Origin: Gonatopus flavifemur
Taxonomy: Eukaryota; Arthropoda; Insecta; Hymenoptera; Dryinidae
DNA: 64,000 bases
Direction: 5' to 3'
NCBI GenBank assembly: GCA_018340375.1
Contig: JAFFJZ010000014.1
Span: 4,092,001 to 4,156,000, forward strand
Shown here piece after piece: positions 1 to 9,836 of this stretch. A model generated the notes under the pieces. It was given only the letters and a program-made list of their open reading frames with translations. It was not told the DNA's origin and searched no databases. The position numbers and the translations under genes were made by a program. The stretch's first letter is position 1; each line of letters starts with the position of its first letter.

Positions 1-2
1 TG

Positions 3-1643
3 TGGTGGGATGGTCCCAGTTGGTTGACGCTTGAGAGGAAGAAATGGCCAGTTGTTAAGGATCGAGTTACATCTGATAGTAGTGGATTACCCGAGCGTGC
101 CAGGATCGTTTGTTCGTTGACCGTTCAAGATTCATCTGAATTCATTGATACGTTCGTTTTGAAATACTTGTCGTTGAGCAGGGTCTTAAGAATATTCGCC
201 TTCTGCCTGAGATTTATGAAGAATTGCGAACAGGTGGCCGAAAATAGGAAAGGTGGATCGTTGACCGTGGAAGAAGTCAATAGCGCGCGATTGAAAATTT
301 GTAGATTGGTGCAATTTTCCTGTTTCAAAGAGGGAATCCATCAGCTGGATTTGACAGGATCAATGCCTCGGACTAGCCCGCTTTTGTTATTAAATCCTTT
401 TTTTAATAGAGATCAAGTGTTGCGCGTCGGTGGAAGGTTGGGCAACTCTTCTATTATTCAGTACGATACTCGACATCAAATATTGTTGCCGAAATCCCAC
501 CCGTTAGTTCTACTAATAATTCGTGAAGAGCATGAGAAGAGTTGGCACGCTGGCGTGCAGGCTACGATGTACGCCGTCCGTTTGAATTATTGGCTGTTAT
601 CATTGAGAAGTGCCGTACGTAGTATTGTTAGAAGATGTATTCCATGCTTTAAGGCACGACCTCGAGGCTCTGAGGTATTGATGAGTGATTTGCCTGTTAC
701 TCGAATGACGCCTTCGCGACCTTTTACGTACACCGGGGTCGATTACGGGGGTCCAATCCACATCCGAGATGGTAAGCGCAGAAATTCGAGAATGATCAAG
801 GCGTATATTGCGGTATTTGTTTGTTTTGCCACCAAGGCAATACACATTGAATTGGTTGCCGATTTGTCCACCGAATCCTTCCTTGGGGGCTTGAAAAGAT
901 CCGTGGCTAGACGAGGAAGGCCCCGGCGAAGACATTCCGATGATGGTACTAACTTTGTTGGCGCGGCGAATGAGTTAAGAGATCTTAACGAGCTTTTCAA
1001 AGATGAACAGTTCAAGCGCAAGCTATGGAAATTCGATTTGAATTCGAAGATCGAATAGGTTTTTATACCGCCGAACGCTCCCCACTTCGGGGGCTTATGG
1101 GAGGCCGGTGTGAAGTCGGCAAAATATCATCCAGTAAGAGTGGTCGCGAATGCATCTCTCAATTATGATGAGATGAGCACAGTTTTGGTTGAAATTGAGG
1201 CCGTCCTGAATTTCAGACCCATGAGTGCAATGTCTAAGGATCCAAATGATATGTTGCCGCTCACCCCGGGACATTTCTTAATTGAAGATTCGTTGGGGGC
1301 CTTACCTCATAATGATCTAGAATTAGTGGAAGTGAACACCTTGTCTCGTTGGCAGCGTGTAGAACGTATAAGGCAAGAGTTTTGGAAGAGGTGGAGTCAA
1401 GAATACCTCAACACATTGCAAGCACGTACGAAATGGGAAGGCAACAAGGGGGAACAATTGAATGACGGTAAACTCGTTATGGTCTATCAACCAGGTTTAG
1501 CGCCGCTGCAGTGGGCTCTTGGCAGGATATTGTCCGTCAATTACAGTACTGACGGATTAGTAAGATTCGCGAAAATTAAAACTGCTGAGGGTATAATTAC
1601 CCGTCCTATTACAAAATTGTGCGTTCTACCCGTTGACCCTTAG
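3..1643 (+). pseudogene. BEL/Pao retrotransposon pol, integrase end (5' partial)
   Basis: Integrase-bearing C-terminal part of a BEL/Pao polyprotein; the enzyme would insert the element's cDNA into chromosomes. The frame is open from position 3, where it reads WWDGPSWL, a motif typical just before the Pao integrase, so the gene starts outside the window. In order: an H-H-C-C zinc-binding region (HEKSWHAG to CIPCFKARP, about 528-660), then the catalytic core with D in VDYGGP (741-743), D in SDDGTNF (939-941) and a candidate E in EIEAVLNFRP (about 1191-1199), then a DUF5641-like tail (LTPGHFLI, RWQRVERIRQEFWKRW). One in-frame TAG at 1056-1058 replaces what is usually Trp before FIPPNAPHFGGLWEAG; the frame is otherwise intact to the stop at 1643. 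Family assignment is firm; the copy is inactive. Confidence 0.9.
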
Positions 1644-1686
1644 GTTGTTGCGCAGATGCTATGAATTTGTCTTGTACGAAGTGAGT

Positions 1687-2427
1687 GTTATTTGTGGGGG
1701 TGTGCGGGTACCCGAGTCATCGGGTTTTTATCGGGTCGGGTCGGGTCGGGTACCCGTCGGGTCGGGTTTTTCAATTACCCGAGTTTTTCGGGTACCCGAT
1801 TACATTCGGGTAATTCAAATATAGCAAACGTTTTCCTCAGCAGGAAATATTGTGACAGCAACTCGATCAGGGTTGCTGACAAAACATGTGAAAGAGTTGT
1901 GCTTCCTCCATTCACATTTGAAAATATGGGAAAAGAATGATATTTATAAGAAGAATATTTATTTTCATTGATGTTCAAGATTCTATATTGTGGTTACTAA
2001 ATACGAAAATAGATGATATATTATTTATGAGATATAAATGTGATTATATTTTTCAATTGAATTAAAAAATAAATATAAACATTCCATGAAGCAATTTGGA
2101 GATTTCTTGATGCGCTGCATAATCAATTCCATGGAGTAACAACCCTAATCGACTTGTAGTGAATATGGCATTCTTCATATTGGAATTGAATCCATATGAA
2201 ATCCCCTTATTCCTACAATCGCTCAAGACAATTTGTCCTTGAAATATTAACGGCAATGGCAACTTCGAATAGAAGGTAAAAATATTAAATTCAAGCGATT
2301 TCATTATATTCGGGTACCCGATTTGGAAAACTCGATTCAATCGGGTACCCGACCCGACCCGAGAAAAAATACAAATACCCGAACCCGGCCCGATAAAAAG
2401 TGCTGCCCGCACATCCCTAGTTATTTG
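1687..2427. mobile_element. Non-autonomous hAT element with 8-bp target duplication
   Basis: A 725-bp element (1695-2419) flanked by perfect 8-bp copies of GTTATTTG at 1687-1694 and 2420-2427. The ends are inverted: TGGGGGTGTGCGGG at the left against TAGGGATGTGCGGG read inward from the right (12 of 14). Subterminal blocks repeat CGGGTACCCG and GGGTCGGGTC in both arms. An 8-bp duplication and a TAGGGRTGTGCGGG-like end are characteristic of the hAT superfamily. There is no transposase inside, so it would depend on a transposase elsewhere. It sits in the segment between the BEL/Pao integrase stop and the putative 3' LTR, so it is younger than that insertion. Confidence 0.85.
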
Positions 2428-2754
2428 AATACTACAAATAGCTAGACTTCATGTAAGTTCTATTTTTTTTTTTTTTATTATGATATAATACATCTCAAGT
2501 CATATGCGAATTTTCAGGTTTCATTGTTCACCTGTTGAAACAAAGTCAGATTTCTTTGTGCAGCGAACGATATTAGGGTTAAGTTCTGTATATTTTATAG
2601 TTGGAATCTAAATGTTGAGATCATCGCGGTGCGTACTTCTATTATAAGACAGATTACTGTAAGTTTCATTGGTAATGTCCTATTTGAAACATGTTTCTGT
2701 TTGTAATTTCATGTATTTCAATTTTGTAAACCTTTCGTTTTGCAAGGCGGGCGG

Positions 2755-3059
2755 TGTCGAGAAGACTTTCTATGCGAGTTTTCAAGGGATCGACTATGTC
2801 CGTTATAATTCGTAACCCTACGCGACACTTCGTGAAATTTCACTTCAAGCGGGCTCTCCGCTCGCTGCCCCATAGGCTATCGTCATTCTATCGTTTGAAT
2901 CGCTTGAGACCGCCCGCATTTATCTCGTACGGAGACGAAACCTCGGCTACCGCGCCATTTCAATAAACGTAAATTTTTCAAGAAAAATAGCGTGATTTTG
3001 ATTTATCGAATCACTTCACCGAATCACTCCTTGAAGTGGAATCAAATTAAAAACACGCA
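2755..3059 (+). mobile_element. Putative 3' LTR of the BEL/Pao element
   Basis: After the integrase, a purine-rich tract (AAGGCGGGCGG at 2744-2754) is followed directly by TG, as expected for a polypurine primer next to an LTR. The sequence is more GC-rich than its surroundings, carries AATAAA at 2962-2967, and can be closed at a CA near 3059. The 5' LTR lies outside the window, so neither LTR identity nor the target duplication can be checked. Boundaries are inference. Confidence 0.5.
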
Positions 3060-3166
3060 ATAATTGTAATTTGAAGGCATCAATCATGAATGTTATTTCT
3101 GCAAAAAGGAACGTGGGGACTAAAAGTTCTTCTACAGAACATTTATCGAGTCCTGAAATTCGTAGC

Positions 3167-3397
3167 TTATATTCTTGTTCTGATATACCCTCTCTCATTT
3201 CTCTTTTTCACAACTGTTTGATGATTTTTTTTCAATTTGTACGCCAATCGCCTCTTATTCAAAAGCTTCTCCTCCTCCAGCGGATCTGCATTGATCCTCT
3301 CCCTTCGCTTCTTCTCAGCCTCTCGTTTCTTCCACAACCTTTCTGTTCTTTGATTCCTCCAACTTCCAGAATCTCTCAGTTTTGCCATGCTTTCATA
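3167..3397 (-). CDS. Candidate terminal exon, highly basic protein of unknown function
   Basis: I do not recognise a specific gene. Read leftward from 3397, a good splice acceptor (TTTTCATTGTCACCACAG) opens onto a 76-residue frame starting YESMAKLRDSGSWRNQ and ending at a stop at 3167. The core, ERLWKKREAEKKRRERINAD, is a Lys/Arg/Glu-rich helix of the kind seen in many uncharacterised insect proteins and some transposon proteins. A second minus-strand frame (3198-3016) overlaps its end and could be its continuation after a frameshift. No domain can be assigned. It may be a host exon or transposon debris. Confidence 0.3.
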   Translation of the reverse strand, partial: YESMAKLRDSGSWRNQRTERLWKKREAEKKRRERINADPLEEEKLLNKRRLAYKLKKNHQTVVKKRNERGYIRTRI

Positions 3398-3689
3398 CTG
3401 TGGTGACAATGAAAATAGTCGTATGAGAAAACGAGGGTAAACTTTGTTCAACACAAAACTAGTATGATCGTGATCGAAATAGTGTCTGAAATCATCACAG
3501 ATCATTTTAAATCAATGAGGAGAATATGAAAATAATCTCGGAATGATATTTTTTATCGAATAGACTCGTTTGAAATTCATGATCAGTAAGCGCGAATCAA
3601 CCACCCCTCCTCGATTCTGAGGTGAAAAGTTCCATGTTCATTCTGAATTTTTCGGCTTCATTATTGAATCAAATAATTGAATATAAATT

Positions 3690-4500
3690 CTCGGTCCGTC
3701 ATATTAGACCTAGTTGAAAGTTCTCAATCATAATTCAAGATTCGTAATCAGCAACCTCGAAAACCCCCAGGTAGTGAGGTTCACACAAATCTGAAGGATT
3801 ATAAACTTTAGGTCCATCATATTGCACTCACCATTTGTGATTCTTCATTCCTACTTTCGGATTCGTTATCAGCGACCTCGAAAACCCCCAGGAGCCAATT
3901 TTGAGCGAATCGGATTGGTTATAACTTTTCGGTCCGTCATTTTGGACTTGACATGTTGAATTTTGTATTTCTTATCCCGGATTCGTGATCACTGACCTCA
4001 AAAACTCCCACTCAGCCAGTTCCAAGCAAATCGGATTACTTATGAATTTCTGGTTCGCCATATTGGACTCGCCATTTTGAATTTTCCATTGCTAATTACG
4101 GATCCATGATCAGCGACCTCGAAAACCCCCAGGTAGCCAATTTCAAGCAAATTGGATTGATTATAAATTTCCGGTCCACCATATTGGATCCGTCATTCTG
4201 AACTTCTCATTTCTAATTCCAGATTCGTGATCAGCAACCTCGAAAACCCCTGGGTAGCCAATTTCAAGCCAATCCGATTGATCACAATCTTTCGGTCCGC
4301 CATATTGGATCCGCCATTTTGAATTTCCCATTTCTGATTCCGGATTCGTGATCAGCGACCTCATAAACCCCTGAGTAGCAAGTCTCAAGCAAATCGGATT
4401 GATCATAAATTTTCAGTCCGCCATATTGGATCCGCCATTTTGAATTCTCCATTTCTGATTCCGGATTCATAATCAGCGACCTCGAAAACCCCTGACACAT
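3690..4500. repeat. 121-bp tandem repeat array, about 6.7 copies
   Basis: The phrase CAGCGACCTCGAAAACCCC recurs, with its ACCTC core starting near 3754, 3875, 3995, 4116, 4237, 4358 and 4479. That is a period of 121 bp with a single 120. Each unit also carries the phrases CGGTCCGCCATATTGGA and GATTCGTGATCAGC. Copies differ by scattered substitutions, so the array is not young. The minus-strand frames across it are by-products of repetition. Confidence 0.9.
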
Positions 4501-4568
4501 GATTTTCAAGCGAATCCACCAAGCTTGCATCATGATAAAAATGCATAACAACCAAAAGCAAAGAAACG

Positions 4569-5132
4569 TGCCAGTCGATGACGCAAAAATAATATCAATT
4601 TTACAGAGAAAGGGAAAGTAATTTCTCCCATCATTAGATTTTCCTACATTGATATCCACCAGATGAACACGATCACACATTATTCAATATTTTGAGTTCA
4701 GCTATCAATGAATTAAATCTAAATATCACCTGCCAGTCGATGACGATTATTTGATGCCCTTCTTGAATTTACAATTTCACATGTGTAATCAATGTAAAGT
4801 TGTACAATGAGATCGATTGTGTTGAATGTGCGGTACATCTTACATTTCAATGTATCGAATCCTGTTGTGTTAGCAACTTCGGACCATCAAATTCAGAAAA
4901 TAATCACTTTTCTACAGATATGCCAGTCGATGACGCAAAAAGTTGGGGACAACATTGAAGGATGACGAAAAAATGATCCAATTAATCTTTCACGATTGAA
5001 CTTTAGATTTTCTTAAAGATCACACATTAGACAATGATAATACATACAGACTAATCACATTATCCATTTGATTTTGCAAAAAAAAAAACTTTTGATCGAT
5101 AAGTCGTACTGGGCACATGCCAGTCGATGACG
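4569..5132 (+). repeat. Four identical copies of a 15-base motif TGCCAGTCGATGACG
   Basis: The exact 15-mer occurs at 4569-4583, 4731-4745, 4921-4935 and 5118-5132, spaced 162, 190 and 197 bp. Copies 1 and 3 continue with CAAAAA, copies 2 and 4 with ATT, and copies 1 and 3 share a later GATCACACATTA. An older duplication of a roughly 350-390-bp block is therefore possible, but most intervening sequence no longer aligns while the motif is unchanged. Function unknown. Confidence 0.85.
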
Positions 5133-5712
5133 ATTTATCTGTTTGAACCGGTGTAAAAACATATACCGAATATTAGGACTGATTGCAAGTAGTGGCTGTT
5201 GTTCGTAGGCATAAGAATTACTCTTTGGCATGAAATTCATATCCAGAAGTGGAACCTCTCCTGCAGGAAATGTCAGGGACATTGAATTGTACGTTTAGCG
5301 AAGAATCACCCATACGTATTCTGATGTTATTTGAAACATCCGTTCAGTTAATTTTATTGCAAAGTTCAATTCAATATAAGTTATGTGTTCATCGCACTTT
5401 TTGAATGAGTTTTTTTTTAATTGATGCGATAAAAATTTATTATCATTTCAAGTTGTAATAATGAATATGTAACAAAGATAATGACAGATTCAGTTTTATC
5501 ATTCACTATTTATCATTGGATGTAATTTACTGTGAAAAGAATGAGTTTTCAATATATCTCCTCCCTCTTCTCCTCATGATGTTGTTCGAATCCGGAGTTG
5601 AGGAGATACCAGACCTCTCTTATGCTAGAGACCTCTCTTTCTATCCTGTACAGCTGTAGATTTTCAACATCGGTCATTAAAAAGAGATAAAAGGAACACA
5701 TTCGTATCATCT
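5133..5712. other. No gene recognised
   Basis: AT-rich sequence with short open frames only. None shows a recognisable motif, a codon-usage signal or flanking splice sites that I would defend. Confidence 0.6.
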
Positions 5713-6026
5713 TACTCAAATAGCAAAAGTTCCAAAAACAAGATCTCATTAGCTAAGTTCGTTTAGTGGCGTCCCAAGTTACCCCAACTTCCTCCAAATA
5801 TTCTGGATTTGCTATTTCCAGTTATAGGAACGAAATGATTGATTCGGTACAAGTTGGAGCAACTCACAACACGTAGAACGAACGAACCTATTGGATACTC
5901 TCGAAACCACAGAATGAATCACTGAATTCTCCAAGGACTCTATTCTGCTGAGATTTCAGTGATTCATTTTGTGGTTTCGAAAGTCTTCAATGAGACCTTG
6001 TTTTTGGAACTTTTACTATCTGAGTT
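5713..6026. mobile_element. Small foldback element with an insertion in its left arm
   Basis: The right arm (5955-6026) is the inverse complement of two separated left blocks. Block 5713-5750 (containing AAAAGTTCCAAAAACAAG) pairs with 5989-6026, and block 5897-5926 (CGAAACCACAGAATGAATCA) pairs with 5955-5984. The left blocks are split by about 146 bp (5751-5896) that begins GTTCGTTTAGTGGC and ends in a partial inverse of it, so a smaller MITE appears to have inserted in one arm. Families are not identified. Confidence 0.6.
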
Positions 6027-6032
6027 AAAAGC

Positions 6033-6180
6033 ATCCGGTAGTATGCAAAAAGCTCGACCGGTAATAAAGCCGACTCCGCTATTACTGGTTGATCGTTGGG
6101 AATATTTAGTGCTTTCACTAGAAATCACCAGTCTTCAGCCAATGACAAGCAGTCAGACTTCTTGCATACTACCAAACATC
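6033..6180. mobile_element. Short MITE-like hairpin
   Basis: GGTAGTATGCAAAAAG near 6037 is matched in inverse orientation by TTGCATACTACC near 6158-6172, giving a roughly 140-bp element that abuts the previous foldback. No clear target duplication, so superfamily is unassigned. Confidence 0.45.
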
Positions 6181-6700
6181 CCATAGGCCTTATAATCACG
6201 GTAGCCTCCAATATACCGATGTTCATTGTACTGAACGCTCAATAAGAACAGCCTTTTTATGAAGGATTGCTTTTAGAAAAACTGAAGAATTTGCTGAAGA
6301 TTATTGAGTGAGAAAGAAGAGATTCTTCAGGATTTTTGAGTTTCGAAACGAAGAATTGTTGGGAGATTCTTAGGAAGAAAACTGAAGGAATTTGAAGATT
6401 TTTTTGTATGCAAGATGAAAATTTTTTTTTCATCACCTAGCAACACTGCCCACTGAAAACAGGAGGAATCAGGTTTGTATTCCAATGAATGTATAGTATA
6501 TAATTAGTGTGGGCAGAGTGAAGTGATTTTTCATTTTTTCAATTTCGATATTGGTGAACAATAGAATCCTTATTCCACTTCAATGAAATGTGATGTTACA
6601 TTGAGGGAATTATATACATCTTTTATAATTCAAATTTATATTCGCTTCAAATGGGAAATTTTGATTTATATTTCCCAACAGTAAGTATCTTCTCATTGTT
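6181..6700. other. No gene recognised
   Basis: AT-rich non-coding sequence. A pyrimidine-rich acceptor-like stretch (TCTCATTGTTACAG) ends just before the next entry. Confidence 0.5.
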
Positions 6701-6704
6701 ACAG

Positions 6705-7096
6705 ATTCCACACAACTTGAACAAGAGCTCAATGATGGACCAATCGTGATCCAACAATATACTCTCAAAACAGATGGCACCCTTGAACCTCACCATGGAA
6801 TTATGGATTAAAAATCAGATGATGAATCTACATTGGACATAGGAATTGTTGGAACGAGTATTGAATCGAGATTGTCATTGATAGACACTGAAATACAATC
6901 AGAGCAGAATTCATGTGTCACAGCGGTGGCAACGTGTAGCAATCATATTGAATCTCAGCTCCCTGACACCCCACTGGAGATAAAACAAATACTCACGAAT
7001 AACAACATATCTACATCCAAAAATTCATCGAATGATGTTTGGCCTGTGACGATGATTTCAAATTCATTTTATTGCCTCAAAAAGAAGTTCAACTGA
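6705..7096 (+). pseudogene. Exon-like reading frame, unknown; possibly hAT transposase N-terminal region
   Basis: After the acceptor-like TTACAG at about 6704, one frame runs 130 codons (starting DSTQLEQELNDGP) with a single TAA at 6809-6811. It is Ser/Thr/Ile-rich, low in aromatic residues and probably disordered. No domain is visible. The C-terminal half of a hAT transposase lies about 2 kb downstream on the same strand, separated by a mariner. A linker between a BED finger and the hAT catalytic domain would look like this, but no BED finger is present, so the link is speculative. Confidence 0.3.
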
Positions 7097-7599
7097 TGAA
7101 TCATGAATAATGAACATGAAGCTTTTGATCATAATTCGAATCTGTTTGTACAAGTGGAGGGGTTATATGCAGCCGCAAGGTCGAAAAACTGCGATTTTTC
7201 ATTAATTTTTCCTGGATGAATATTCCGATTCACTGACGCACGAATTTATTTGTATATGGTGGTAAATTCCGATTTCATCTTCATATTTCTCAGTTATGAA
7301 AATATTGATTTTCCAAGCTGCTATAGCCAATCTTCGGGAGCTCCTGGGGAAGAAGATCCAGCGGTGATCGCATTATCTCTGGACTTGATCATTTGGGATG
7401 GAAGAATCACAAAAAATTCGTCAATATAACGTATCATCCAGTATTTGATCAAAGGAATGAATAAAATATGAATTTCTGATGAGATAGGGGCTTCTTGAAG
7501 AAGAATGTCAATTTGCGATAGAAATTTCAGCTTCAAATTGTTCATGATATTGGGAATATCCATGGGTTAGAGAAGACCTTCATTAGATTACTGAGGAAT
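7097..7599. other. No gene recognised
   Basis: Short open frames on the minus strand show no recognisable motif. Confidence 0.5.
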
Positions 7600-7741
7600 A
7601 GGCTCACCGACAATTGATCCCGGTCTATTGAGCCCGGACAGAATATCCCACACAAACATACCCCCGCTGACTTTAATCCCGCAACAATAATCACCCAGAT
7701 AAGATATCCCGGTGAATTGATCCCAAAAAACAAAATCCCCA
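7600..7741 (-). repeat. GGGAT/CCGGGAT-rich short-period repeat
   Basis: Read on the minus strand, the phrases GGGATCAATTCACCGGGAT, GCGGGATTAAAG and GACCGGGATCAATTGTC recur at intervals of about 20-25 bp. The pattern looks like a transposon terminal block built from one short motif. Only one block is present, so the element is not identified. Confidence 0.45.
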
Positions 7742-7994
7742 ATTCATATTAAAACAATTTCAGGAACCATGTAGTACATGGGTGACTGCTCAGAAAGATT
7801 CTGTCGTTTTTGTTTCCAATCGTTTATTCCATACAAATCCAGTACAAAATTGCGGAAAAAAATCTATTGGGAGTGAAAATTAGTTCGGTTCGGTTTGCGA
7901 AGATCACTCTCGCCCTCATGGATGTTCCATAGTCACGACCGATTTCAATCGTTTCAGAGAGGTTACACATCTGTGAATAATATCCAGTTGATAT

Positions 7995-8965
7995 CACTCC
8001 GAATTTTCTGTTTCAATTGGGAAAAAGTGCAGCTAGAGCCCATCGAATGCTTGTGGAAGTTTATGGTGACAATGCTTCAACTGATAAATCATGTAGGGAA
8101 CGGTTTCGACGTTTTACGAATGGCGATTCCAGTGTCAAACACAAGCCTCGCTCAGGACAACCACAAAAATTCGAAAACGAGGAATTAGAGGCTTTACTTG
8201 ACGAAGATCCGAGTCAAACGCAACAGGAGCTTGTGGGATCATTAGGAGTTACGCAACAAGCAGTTTCCGTACGATTACAATCCGTTGGCATGATCCAAAA
8301 GAAAGGCAATTGGGTGCCTTATGACTTAAAGCCTAGAGACATTGAACGGCGATTTTTCACTTGCGAGCAGCTGATTCAAAGGCAACTGAGGAAGGGGTTC
8401 TTACATCGGATTGTGACAGGAGGGGAGAAATGGATATTCTACGATCACCCCAAGAAAAGAAAATACTATGCTATGCCCGGTCAATCGTTGCCATCGACTT
8501 CAACATCGACACCAAAGAGGAATATTCATGGTTCAAAGATCATGCTGTATATCTGGTGGGACCATAAGGGTGTTATATGCTATGAGTTGCTGAAACCTGG
8601 TGATTCTATCACGGGTGATCGGTATAGGCTGCATTCGATTCGTTTGAGTTGTGCGTTACAACAAAAACGTCCGGAATACAAAAGAAGACATGACAACGTT
8701 ATTCTCTCACGCGATAACGCTTGGCCCCATGTCGCAAAAGTAGTGAAAAATTATCTGGAAACGATGAAGTGGGATATTCAACCCCACTAGCCGTACTCGC
8801 CGGACATTGCTCCTTCTGATTACTGGTTATTCCGACAGATGCAGCACGATTTGGCAGTCCACCGGTTCACTTCGTTCGAAGAAATCGGAAATTGGCTCCT
8901 AACTTGGATCGCCTCGAGAGACCAAACGTTTTTCTGTAACGGGATTCGAAAATTACCCGAAAGTT
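7995..8965 (+). pseudogene. Mariner transposase, copy 1 (DD34D, broken)
   Basis: Tc1/mariner transposase of the MOS1 type, normally a cut-and-paste enzyme inserting at TA. The frame reads through GKSAARAHRMLVEVYG (N-terminal helix-turn-helix region), then WVPYDL, then TGGEKWI. The first catalytic Asp should sit in TGDEKWI; here its codon is GGG (8422-8424), so catalysis is lost. The second Asp (RDNAWPH) and third (SPDIAPSDYWLF) keep 34-residue spacing. An in-frame TAG at 8788-8790 lies between PH and PYSPD. Homology fades after GIRKLPE near 8962, so the 3' end is missing. No inverted terminal repeat was found. Confidence 0.9.
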
Positions 8966-9836
8966 TCAAATTCATCGCAACTAATGTTTTTTCAAGAAGA
9001 TTTGGAATTACACTCCATTCTACTTTCATTAGAATTGTTCAAGCAAGAAGGAGGCTTGATGCTGTAGTTGCCAAATGACACAACATGGAACTCTCAAAAT
9101 GATTGTCTCGAAACGTTCATTCAAAATTTGCACCTATACTCTGAAATTTAAATGGAATATAAAAATTTCAGACCCTACAATAGCTCGAATATCAAACAAC
9201 GTTGGCATATATACAGAAGCTATGAATCACCTCAAACAATTGAAAAAAGTTGCTGAAGCTTCAGGTAAATTGCATTCTGAATCAGCTCATCCATCGACAA
9301 TTGTTGATGTATGGTCTGAATTGCTGTTCAGTGAGAATTTAGTAGAATATACAACAGCTTCACGAAAACGAAGAAATGAAGCCTCAAAACCGTTTCTCTA
9401 CAATGCATATTCGATGAATCCCTTCGTAAATAACGTACAACTCAATCAAGAACAAGAAGAAATGGCCGAAGATTGGATGATGGAACATAAACCGCAATTT
9501 TTAGCGGCAATGATAGCATTCAAATTTCACGATGAAAATTTATATCCTGCTTCAATGTTCTGTGCAGAAGTTGAAGAGTTATATGAAAATACTCGCCATG
9601 GATGGTGAAAATTGATGAAAGCGAGGGCGAATTCTATAGATAGACTCCCAATCGGATTTTGTGAATGTTGTCGCCAATTATGAGGTATTCCCCCTAATTT
9701 AGCAGGATTAGAACGAGTTTTCTCGACATTGGGACCCGTATGGTCCAATGTAAGGAACAGACTAGGCGTGGAAAATGTTACCAAATCGATTCAATTATAC
9801 AAATATCATAATACTCCTATTGATCAGAATGAATAG
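8966..9836 (+). pseudogene. hAT transposase, C-terminal half (broken)
   Basis: The reading frame ends in the classic hAT dimerisation motif: PNLAGLERVFSTLGPVWSNV followed by RNRLGVENVTKS, then a stop at 9834-9836. Upstream is the hAT-typical ENLYPASMF segment. Two in-frame TGA codons (9606-9608 and 9681-9683) sit where family members usually have Trp (GW-W-KLM and QL-W-GIPP). Sequence from about 8966 to 9160 is plausibly earlier hAT coding (RRFGITLHSTFIRIVQARR) but contains shifts. The mariner lies directly before it, suggesting that the mariner inserted into this hAT gene or replaced its 5' part. Superfamily firm, family unknown. Confidence 0.85.

Noticed and set aside
4569..5132. CRISPR-like array (four short identical repeats with spacers)
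   Set aside because: The repeat is 15 bp, intervals are 147-182 bp and uneven, there are no cas genes and the DNA is eukaryotic.
5549..5749. 66-codon minus-strand frame
   Set aside because: No motif, no splice support, and it runs into the foldback arm starting at 5713.
7321..7742. Two minus-strand frames (80 and 66 codons)
   Set aside because: One overlaps the GGGAT-rich repeat; neither shows a domain or coding-like composition.
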